DNA of 60,000 bases from Tubulanus polymorphus (lineage: Eukaryota > Nemertea > Palaeonemertea > Tubulaniformes > Tubulanidae). Below the pieces are notes generated by a model. It worked only from the letters and a program-made list of their open reading frames with translations. It was not told the origin of the DNA and ran no database searches. How positions within the stretch are numbered: the stretch's first letter is position 1; each line of letters opens with the position of its first letter. The stretch is taken from positions 23,798,485 to 23,858,484 of the forward strand of contig NC_134027.1 in the NCBI RefSeq assembly GCF_964204645.1. The letters run 5' to 3'. The position numbers were made by a program, and so were the translations under genes. Shown piece after piece: positions 27,601-39,600 of the stretch.

Positions 27601-30600
27601 AGAACTTGTGGGTCTATTTGGAGGCCGTGTTCGTCGGTGGCGACATCGCGAAACAGCTGCCTAAGGTGAGATTTAGCTTCGCAGAAACAACTTTTCAAAT
27701 TTCGGGGGTCAGTCGCTCGAAGGTTGGTGAAAGATAACCAGTGGATAAATACCATATATATGATGTAGTTTTCATTATCACTAAGTCAACTATCCACTGG
27801 TTAACTCTAACCAACTCTTGAGCAACTGGCAACCGGGTCCAGATATGGTTTTCTTATTCGCTGGTTGGTGAAATGACACCTAGTCGTCCTACCACGGAGC
27901 GTGTCTAACATTAGGACATATTCTATCAAAGCTTAGTTGATTTTGGAATAACTTTCGTCTTCATCGACCTACCACATCCATAAATTAGACAAACTACACT
28001 AGATAAACTCAAATTGATGTTAAGGGATGATACACATATGGCTCAATTTCTATATGTCGATGAGTTTGAGAAATTGCGGATAGATTTTGATTGAATCCGC
28101 GATGAAATCCGGCACGATTGGTGTCCTAGTGCGCACGAGCAACACCTGGTGGATCCTCACTAGCCACGAGTCCTCAATACCAGATTGATCGAGGCAGAAT
28201 TTGAAAACCAAACCATACGCTATGTTCTCTCGATTGTAGGAAGCGAAACGATTTTCGAACATCGACAAATCGTGGATTAAGATCATGACGCGTGCGCACG
28301 AGACTCCGAACGTCATCAATTGTTGCGTCGCCGACGAGACAATGAGTCAGTTGTTGCCGCATCTGTTGGAGCAACTCGAACTGTGTCAGAAATCTCTTAC
28401 CGGGTGAGTGCCGCTGACTTCTTGGAAACTCCCTGTCTTTCCCTGTGGTGAAAAACTTCCACTTAAATTTGGTATAATAGAAATAGAAATCTTTCCTCAG
28501 TAGGCATTATCAGTGAATTTGAACACGAAATTTTTGACCTAAGATCTAGATTTCAAGTTGGCTTTGCCTAAATCTTAAAACGTTCTAGAACCAATCATTT
28601 TTGTTTGGGCAATGTAGATTATGATGTTTTAAGAATATTATTTTCTACTTCCCTGCATGATAAACGTGTCTCTTTATAAACGTGCCTAACTCCAATGGGT
28701 ACTAATAGATCGTCTGCTATCCATTAGATGAAGTCTCTGTCTTTCATGAAGTCTGAAAATCAAGAGGTTAATCATGAAAACTATCTTCGCTAAATTTCTC
28801 CCCGAATTCTCTCTTTTTGCAGGTATCTCGAAAAGAAACGTTTGTTGTTCCCGCGATTTTTCTTCGTCTCCGACCCGGCGTTGTTGGAGATTCTCGGTCA
28901 GGCGAGCGACCCGCACACGATTCAGGCTCATCTGCTGTCCATATTCGACAACACGAATAAGGTGCAATTCCACGAGAAACAGTACGACATGATTCTCGAT
29001 ATTCAGTCGTGCGAAGGCGAGGTCGTCGAGGTAAGAGAAAGACGGTAGTGTTATTTCGGCAAATAGGGCCCATGAAAATGGACCTGACTATAGCTACTAT
29101 TTGAGAGTAGTTTCGACTCTTTTCAAGAGCTGAACTTCTCGCAAAAATATCAAAATACAAGAACTATCATTGATAGAAGACCCACGATATTAATTTGAAC
29201 AACTGTTATTTTTTTTCTTACGTTTTGGATTGATTTTCAAATAAACTGGAAGATGGGTGGAGGGATTCTACCTGAAGCATAAACAATAACAGTTGTGCAA
29301 ATTGATATTGTGGTTTTCTCTCGATATTCATCAAGACTGAAAATAGTCTGAACTATTTGCATATCGAAATAACTCTTGAAATCGGAATGATTTCTAGTTC
29401 ATTTTCAATTAAACTACTGTTTTTGATGTCAATATATATATTACGCTGATTTTTTGGTGAAATCTGCTACAATTCCGAGGTATCAGGTCTTCTGGTCTGT
29501 ATATGTCTAATACTGGTATCAACGGAAATAGATGATCTGAGCTTTCTATGAAGTATAACAGTTTTGTACGAAGCCTGAAAGATAAAAGATCCTCCAAGAT
29601 GGTTTTTTTTTCAATATGACTAATAGTTGCTTCTAGCTCGAACTTATCTATATTTGATCTGATGAAATTTTTTCAGTTGGAAAAACCGGTAAAAGCCGAG
29701 GGTAACGTCGAAGTGTGGCTGATGTCGCTGATGATGATGGCTCAGAAATCTTTACACGGCGTTATACGCACGGCTTACATGGCCATACAGGATACGAGCT
29801 TCAATCTGTTGGAGTTTTTGAGTATGTTCCCGGCTCAGGTGAGAACTTTTGAAATAAAATTTTAATCAGCCGAATGTTTTGAAATATAAAGTGCCTATCA
29901 ACTTACTCATTATCGAAACCTTCGCACTGTGTTATTGAAAACGATCTGGATTCAGTCTGAATTCAGTCAATTCAAATCAACCGAGTATACCATGCCAGCG
30001 AAAAGTTCACTCTAAGTCGGTCGGTTTCATATTACGACCGGCCCATTTAGCCAGACCAAAGTGCCTGTTCCAGGTTTGGTATGAATTCTCTATTCTAGAA
30101 TGGACCATTTCTTTTTGTGAAAAGTAACTTTGCTTTAATTTCCTGTCAAACGATGTTGCACCTTGCTGGACCAGTGATAACTGCTGAAAACGTCAGCATA
30201 ACATTGATTTGATCTCAATTGGTCCATTCCATATAGAAGCAATAGTGTGAACTTTGCTTATGTGGTAATATTCCTACCCAGAATTGCATTGTTTTTGTCT
30301 GCAGGTCGGTTTGCTGGGTCTGCAGTTGATCTGGACTCGAGATTCGACCGACGCGTTGACGAACGCTCGTTACGATCGTAAAGTGATGCAGCAAACGAAT
30401 CAGGGATTCCTCGAATTGTTGAACATTCTCATCGAGCAGACGACCAGAGATCTGACGAAGGTCGAACGAACGAAGTTCGAAACTTTGATCACGATTCACG
30501 TGCATCAACGCGACATCTTCGACGAAATGGTAACTTTTTTAGGCAGTTTTCATATTACGTAGCCATTTTCACTCCGGATCCAGTTTCACAGAAGTTGGAA

Positions 30601-33600
30601 CTCTAGGGTTAAAAGGGTCTACAGTCACTGCAGTCACTACCTGTGACATTGGAATCAAAATAACTCTTAAACTGTGGAACTTGGTCCCAGTTTCTGGAAA
30701 TTAGAAATCAAAATTTGCCTTCAAAGTCAAAATTCAATGATCTGCTGGGATATGCAGGGATAGAGAGCCAGTTTGAGCTCAGCTTTTGAGATTTTTTTCA
30801 TTTTCAATGTTTTCTGTCATTGACCTCTGGAGATTTTAGACGTCATTTTACGCTTTTCAGCTCAAGCAAAGGCAGATCTATTGGGGGGGGGGAGGGAGGT
30901 GGACCAGGTCGATTAGTCCACCACCTTAAGATTTCGAAAAAATTTTCAAATATTCCATTTCCTTTGCAACGCTTCTTCCTCTTGTAGTGTACGAAGCACA
31001 TCAAGACTCCGGCCGACTTCGAATGGTTGAAGCAGACGCGATTCTATTTCGTCGAGGACACCGACAAATGTTTGATTCAAATTACTGATGTCGATTTCTT
31101 GTATCAGAACGAGTTCTTGGGTTGTACGGAACGTCTTGTCATCACTCCGCTGACTGATAGGTGAGCAGCATCAAAAGTTATACTCATGCTCTGCAATTTT
31201 TGAAAAAATCTACAAAGGTCGATGAAAAGTTTTATCTGCAGAGTTGTCACTGATTTAGAAAACCTGAAAAAATCGGGGACTTCTTGGGTGATCTAATGAA
31301 TATATAATTTAATCGATTTTTGCACATCTTAGAAATCAGGGATTACTCAGCGAATTTGAAAGATTTATTTTATACCTTGAAAACTTTGCCTTCTAACGTG
31401 GAAAACTCAAAAGGAAATTCAGAAATTCCAAAAAGCGATTTAAAGTTTATTGAGAAAGTTTAGAGCATAAATCGAACTCTCTCCAAAACTTCAATTCCCA
31501 TTCTTTTTCAGGTGTTATATCACACTGGCTCAGGCTTTGGGCATGTCGATGGGCGGTGCACCGGCGGGGCCAGCCGGTACCGGTAAAACAGAAACCGTCA
31601 AAGATATGGGTCGATGTCTTGGAAAGTATGTGGTCGTATTTAATTGTTCCGATCAGATGGATTTCCGAGGTTTAGGACGTATTTTCAAAGGTAAAATATA
31701 GATTTTTAAATGAAGATTGTTTGAGTCACAGCTTGCATCACTGTGAATATCGTCGGTTTAATTGTCTTCAAAATGAATCATAGCATAAATCCATGTTTTA
31801 CCCCTGTATTACTCCTACTCATTTAGCTCCTGTATCTAATATTTAGCTCTGCCAATATCTCAATAATTAGGACATTTGGATAATGTTAAGGAAACTTTCA
31901 GTCTGTGTTTTAACAATATACAATAAAATCCCACAATAAGATATAAAATTTGAGCGCGAAATCTTTCCTTGAGACCTTGAGATCTTTCCTTGTCTATTTT
32001 GACATTTTATTCTTTAAGTCATTTGGAGCCATCCCGTTCTCTACTTGCTTGCTACGACTGTACTTCATTTTAGTGCCGACTAAAAATGTCCCACACTGAA
32101 ACTTAATTACTGATTGCCTGACTTCTGAATGGAAGTTTTGATTATTTGCGGTCGTTATTTCAGGTCTGGCTCAGTCCGGTTCGTGGGGTTGTTTCGACGA
32201 GTTCAATCGTATCGAGTTGCCCGTGTTGTCGGTCGCCGCTCAGCAGATCGCGATCGTTCTCACTTGCCGCAAAGAACGCAAGAAGACGTTCATTTTCACC
32301 GACGGGGACAGCGTCATCATGAACCCCGAGTTCGGTATTTTCTTGACAATGGTTAGTAGATGAATGATTTGATTTTGAAATTCATAGTAGGCTGTGAAGT
32401 AAGACCACTCTTAAGACCATTGTTAGTTTTGCTTAAGAGTTTTGACCAAAATGGACTCGGACTGTACAGTGCATCTGTGGCCCCTGTTATTTCAATTCCT
32501 AGGGTACTACAGTTTACTCGAAAATATTTCCGTCCCCTATGCTGGTCCACGACATAAATTAGTTCACTTATTTGCAAATACCTATATCCCTGATTCTCAT
32601 TTAAAGTCACAACTACTCTAGCCAATATGTAAGGCAGAGTTTACTCTAGCTATTATTTTGCTGTTGGTCAATCATCTTGTCAACTTTTGTGCTGGCAACA
32701 GATTTGACTTCGAATGGAAACAGGACAAAATCTGTCTTTCAATTGATCTTTTAATGAAGCAATGATCCACAGGATCCAGTTCCATAGTTCTGCGTTAGAT
32801 TTGATTCTGGAGTTATAGCATCGAAAATGAACTGATTATAACTCTCCAAATCACGACTATGGAACCGAGCTCAGGTATCAAACTATTTGAACATTTCAGA
32901 ACCCCGGATACGCCGGTCGCCAAGAACTGCCGGAAAATCTGAAAATCAACTTCCGTACGGTGGCCATGATGGTACCCGACCGACAGATCATCATTCGCGT
33001 GAAGCTCGCCAGTTGCGGTTTCCAGGAGAACGTCGTGCTGGCGCGTAAATTCTACACGTTGTACAAACTGTGCGAGGAACAGCTCACGAAACAGGTGCAC
33101 TACGATTTCGGTTTGCGTAACATTTTGTCGGTGCTGCGTACGCTCGGTGCGGCGAAACGCGCCAGCCCCGACGACACGGAGCCGACGACCGTGATGAGAG
33201 TTCTGCGCGATATGAACCTGTCGAAGCTCGTCGATCAGGACGAACCGCTGTTCTTGTCGTTGATCGACGATTTGTTCCCGGGAATCGTTTTGGACAAGGC
33301 CGGTTATCCGGAGCTCGAGGCGGCGATAGCTCGCAATACGGAAGACGCGAAATTGGTCGTTCATCCGCCGTGGATCCTGAAAATTGTACAGGTAAATATG
33401 TTCTTTTCAAGCCACCTTCAGAATTTGGGAATTGCAATTTATCACGGCAACATGCACCAACCAACCCCAAACATAGTGGTATATGTAATAATGTACTATG
33501 GAAAGTTAGTAGGAAAAGAGATTCCCACAAAAGTAACAAAAAACAATATACAGTTTTGAAAATTTTCCATCAGCTAGAAGTTTATTCAAAGTTTCGACTA

Positions 33601-36600
33601 TATTCTAATAGCCAATAATCATCATCAGGAATACTATTTTATGATGAATATTAGGATATACAGTGGAACCTCGTTGCTACAGAAAATCTGTTCGTTATAA
33701 CTGATTGCTCACTTTTATATCCAGTATGGAAGTAATCGATATTTCCGTATTTAGGACGAAATTCTAGGTTGTTTTAACCGATAAATTGTTAAAACGAGGT
33801 TCCACTGTAGTTGAAACGTTGAATAAATTACTAGATGAAGGTAGAATTTTCGGGCTGTATTATTTCATTTCACTTGAAAGTATCTTAATAAGTACCCATC
33901 AGTCGGTCCTTGACAAGCATCTAAAACATGTTCGATCTATGAAATTGTAGTTGTTCGAGACGCAGAGAGTACGTCACGGTATGATGGCTCTAGGTCCGAG
34001 CGGCGCCGGTAAGACGTGCTGTATTCACACGCTGATGAAAGCGATGACCGATTGCGGCGAACCGCATCGCGAAATGAGAATGAACCCGAAAGCGATAACG
34101 GCGCCTCAAATGTTCGGTTTGTTGGACGTTGCGACCAACGATTGGACGGACGGTATCTTCTCAACTCTGTGGAGACGAACGTTAAAAGCGAAGAAAGGTT
34201 CGTGTTTCATTCGTGATATGATATGATAACTCTCAAATTCTCCATTCCTTTTCCTCTACAAAGATGTCTGCTTGTGATAACCTTGGCATATTCATTGTTG
34301 CATTGACTGGAACTCACTTCATCGATGATAATGCATGAATGATGGAGCAGTCCCATGTGTTTTTTGGCACTTGAAGAGTCTGAAATTTTGACAGATTATC
34401 AAATCAAAAAGATGTTAATGTTTTCATTGTCTTGATGAATATTGATGACTTTCTTAGACTGACAAGTCATAAACTTATTTTCAATGCCAACCAGCCGTGA
34501 AATACGAATTTAGCTTTATAAGTTTTAATTGTATAAGAGTTTTGTACCGCGGCAGTCTCGATGCCATCAGGTTTGAATCCCCGCCGGGGGAAGATGTAGC
34601 GTTGGGACTGTAAATATATCACCGAGTTGAGAATCTTCTGTAAAACATTTAAATATTGATACGTTCTTGTTTTTCTCCAATCAGGTGAGCATATCTGGAT
34701 TGTATTGGACGGGCCGGTCGACGCGATTTGGATCGAGAATTTGAACTCGGTTTTGGACGACACGAAGAAGTTGACGCTGGCCAACGGCGATCGTATTCCG
34801 ATGGCGCCGAACTGTAAAATCATCTTCGAACCGCACAACATCGATAACGCGTCGCCCGCGACTGTATCCAGGAACGGTATGGTCTACATGAGCAGCTCGG
34901 GTCTCGACTGGAAACCTATTCTTCAGGTACAACCAATTTATCCATTCGATTCTTACGACAATTTCTAATCCTATGATGCTGGGAGAAAAATACTATTCCT
35001 AACGAAATCCGGGGCTGGTTCCATAGTTGAGACTTAAGGTGGCCCCCTAAGTGGGCTTAACTCTTAAGATTGGTCTTAAGTTGTTAGATTGGCTAAAAGA
35101 CTGACATGGTCTTAGATGAATCTTTAAGTCTAAGTCATAGTTTGCCTGACGGAAGTCACCAGGATCGTCATTCGGAACAACCATGGCAGCATCTGGTAGG
35201 GTAGACTTTAAAAGTGACATTGACGATAATGATGAAAATGATCATGAATTTTGTGCAATTAATTGAAACTCTGAGAAAATGGAATCAAGAAACAATGGAA
35301 ACCTTTAAGGGGTTAAGGTTAGATGCCGTAAGAACCAGGTTTGAAATCTTACTCCGAATTTCAGGGATGGTTGAACAATCGTCAAGCGGGCGAGGCCGAT
35401 ATCATCATGGATCTATTCGAGTCGTCGTTCCCAGCGATCTACCGCTTCTGTACGCAAAACCTGATCTTCAAAATGGAGGTTCTCGAAGCGTTCGTCATCA
35501 GCCAGGCGTGCAACATCCTCGAAGGTTTGATTCCGTCGAAGGACGAACGAGAGGGCGCCATCAGTCGGCAACATTTCGCGCGGTTCTACGTGTTCACGGT
35601 GATGTGGAGTTTGGGCGCGTTTTTCGAATTGGACGACCGCGCGAAACTCGAAGAGTTCATACGAAAGAACGACGAGTTCACGCTAGACCTGCCCGACACG
35701 TCGAAGGTCACCGATTCGACGATGTTCGATTTCATGATCAACAACGACGGTCAGTACGCTTTCAAATTTTCAAGTAAACTCCAGCACTGCACATTGTTAT
35801 GTTCTAACAGTCGAGAAAAGACTTGAAGAAAATACCAAGTGCTAAGATTTTAATGTTTGTTAACCCCAGTGCCGACTAATTATCATCCCAATGTGCAGGG
35901 GCCAGTTGCACAGTCGTGACTTAAGGCAAAAAGTGGTCTTAAATCTTAAGACCGGTCTTAAGTTGTTAGATTGGCTATAGAACTAAGTTGGTCTTAGACT
36001 GGTCTTAAGTCTAAGCCATGACTATGCGACCGGCCCCTGGAGATAATTTGAAAACATTTCCATGCCAGTGTATTAAATAACCGGTACTAAAGTATGTGCA
36101 CACCGCTGCGTGATGTGTCATTAGTTACTAATATTTCGCTATGTTTCGCTATGACTGGTCCTGCAATCTTCCAATAGATATAAAAACTAATTACATGTGA
36201 CATCAATACACCCCAATGCGATGTACTAGCTAAGTCCATTACCGATTCAGGAATACTGGGCCCCGTTTTATAGACTGGTATTACCTTTAACCTGGGGGCT
36301 AACTCAATTCATTATCAATCGAGTTAGCTCCCGGGTTAAAGGTAATACAAGACTTTAAAAGCTAAAATCGGGCCCTGATGACTACTAGAATACATTGAAA
36401 AAGTCAAATAGTCATCTTCGTTTCGAAAAATGCTTTTACGATGTATATTTCCATTGTATTTTCTCTCGCGTGCAGGCGATTGGCAGCACTGGAATAATCT
36501 GGTGGAGGACTACATCTACCCGCCGGACAGCACGCCCGAATACGGATCGATTCTCGTGCCGAACGTCGACAACGTGCGAACGGATTTCCTCATCAATATC

Positions 36601-39600
36601 ATCGCCAAACAAGAGAAAGCCGTTTTACTGATCGGCGAACAGGGCACGGCGAAAACGGTCATGATCAACGGTTACATGTCGAAATACAATCCCGAATATC
36701 ACATGGGGCAGTCGTTGAACTTCTCGTCAGCTACGACGCCTCTCATGTTCCAGGTACGGTCATTCAGAGCTGCCAACTGTTCCCGAGTTTTAAAATTTAT
36801 TACTATTTCATAACAAGAAATTCGGATCTGATTTGTTAGATGCGTACAGAAATATGAAAGATGTTGCTGAGGGTCTTACTGTTGGATATTGATTAATTTC
36901 AACAGAAAGATGAAAGATGTTGCTGAGGGTCTTACTGTTGGATATTGATTAATTTCAACAGAAATATGAAAGATGTTGCTGAGGGTCTTACTGTTGGATA
37001 TTGATTAATTTCAACAGAAATATGAAAGATGTTGCTGAGGGTCTTACTGTTGATTACTGATTAATTTCAACAGAAATATGAAAGATGTTGCTGAGGGTCT
37101 TACTGTAGGATATTGATTAGTAATATCAAAAATTGAAAATGAACAATTTGGACTCTTCGGATTAAAACTTGTCTGTCTACTAGAAGTAGTTGATTTAATT
37201 GGAAATGAAGTAATTTTGATTATCCCTGTAGTCGAAGTGAATGTGTTTACAGCTTGGGAAAAAATTTACATTTCAGAGAACAATTGAAAGTTTCGTCGAC
37301 AAGCGAATGGGCAGCACGTACGGTCCGCCTGCCGGTAAAAAGATGACCGTTTTCATTGACGACATCAACATGCCGATTATTAACGAATGGGGCGATCAGA
37401 TAGCCAATGAAATCGTGCGACAGTTGATGGAAATGAAAGGATTTTACAACCTTGAAAAACCGGGAGACTTCACGAACATGGTCGATATTCAGGTATGATG
37501 TGATTCATATCGAATTCGTGAAATCCCTGAAGTCAAACTTTAAGATATCCAGCTTTTACAATACAGTAAATTTGGCTTAATGTTTGATGACATGAATAGG
37601 ATTCTGGATTCTGAGAGCTCCCTCTCAGATACCTGGTGGATCTTGCCAGTCAAAAGAACATTGTCTTGGGGAACAGCCTGAGAGAGACCGTCTATTAATT
37701 AGATAAAATTCTTCTGGCAACAACTCTTAATAGATGTGGCCAGAAATCCTTTGTCACTAGAACAGGAATCTGGGTGAATTCCTGACACAGATTTGGTGTG
37801 CAAAACCCCTAGTTAGGAGCCTGGGTAATTACAAGAACCTTGGTTCTTGATGAGCTCAGTGAATGGGCTCTGAAGCGACTAACTTAAAAGAAAAACTGGA
37901 TTCTTAGAGGGTAGAAAAAATGATCTCTTCAGAAACATAGGTTCTTGTTCACTACATCTAGTATTGGCTGCAGCTACCTGTCTGCTACGTTAGCAGTACT
38001 TTAGACAGAGACATTGATTCGGTAAAACCTAAAAATGTCCGTTATTTTGCAGTTTATGGCAGCTATGATTCAACCTGGCGGAGGGCGAAATGACATACCG
38101 CAACGATTGAAGAGACAGTTTACGATATATAACTGTACGTTGCCGTCGAATACGTCCATCGATAAAGTATTCAGCGTTATCGGATCGGGTCATTACTGTC
38201 CGCAACGTGGATTCAGCGATGATGTCCGCGGCCTCGTCGACAAGCTCGTTCCGTTGACCAGGCGTTTGTGGCAACTGACAAAGGTATTTATCGAAAATCG
38301 GACACCAACAATTCAGCGAGTGTATTGTTTCTAAAAAAGGGTGACCTCGATTCTGAAAAACTGGGAAAACTCAGGGAGTCCCATGGAAAACAGTGGGAAT
38401 TGGTTTTTACTCTGGAAAACAACTTTACAATTCATTTCATATTGTAAATTTTGAAATTTTGAAATTGAATATAAAAGTATATTAGCGAAAAGTAGGAATG
38501 TTTATAGCTGGGCTTACCACTTGGGTCACTAAAAAAAACAACTCTCCCGTCCTTCTTAACGCCATTCATCAGAACACCGGGAAAGTTCCACTTTTACCGC
38601 GAAAACACAGGAAATACAAAATTCGATGTATCGTCTGGCTGTAAAATCTTGGCAGAATATTTCTGCCATCACAGAGATGGAAGAACCAGGGGCTGAAACT
38701 TTCAAATGCAGCAATCGAAAGAGAAAGTAGATAATTCCTCTTGATTAGAAATTAGCGCGATTAAACAGTTCCTATGACCCAATATCAATTTAATTTGTAT
38801 GTTTTCCTTTTCTCTTCGATACTTATAGATCAAAATGTTGCCGACGCCAGCGAAGTTTCATTACGTGTTCAACTTGCGGGATTTGTCGAGAATTTGGCAG
38901 GGAATGATCAACACGCAGTCCGATGTAATCGTCGACGAGAAAGTCTTACTCGGTCTGTGGAAACACGAATGTTGTCGCGTCATTGCCGACAGGTAAGTTG
39001 GAATCATCGAATACAATTTCGATTTTCTTGAAGTCATCGATTTTTTGACGTAACTGTGAAAAGAAATGTTGCTGTGCCTGGGATATTTATGGAAATCATA
39101 TAAAAGTCTTTGATATTTAACTGGAAATTATAGATTATTTCTTTTTGAATTAAGATTGGTGTCATAATCGGTACAGAGTTTACAAGATCAAAATTTTGAG
39201 TTAGCCCTTTCCAGTCATATAAGTATACTATATCATATTTTACGTTCAAAGCTGCATTTTCAATTACCATGTATTGTTAGTTACTCATAGACTTTCCGCT
39301 ATTCAATTGAAGAAAAAATCAACAATTACAAAGAAAAACTTCAGGAAGTTGTGACGTTTCAACTCAAATGAGCTGTTTTAAAAGCGATTTTACTCCCTTA
39401 GTGTTTCTTTCATAATTGCGGGTTTTAACTCAGAAATGAGTCTCAAATTCAATTTTGGAATTGACACTTGTCATTCAACATACATGATTCTTTTTCAGGA
39501 AGAATTTAAACCTGATAATTTCTTCTTGCTTCCAGATTTTGAAATGTGCTTCTCGATTTCATATGTTTAAACCCTTTCACTCCGTTACTCACAAGTGAAC

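Noticed and set aside
32813-33539. Two minus-strand frames of 183 and 151 codons
   Set aside because: Antisense shadows of the 492-nt exon 32, whose strong codon bias removes stops from other frames. The same applies to antisense frames over exons 24, 26 and 47.
34540-34605. GGTTTGAATCCCC resembling a Pol III B box, possible tRNA or SINE
   Set aside because: No A box at proper spacing and no cloverleaf; could be a SINE scrap but not supportable.
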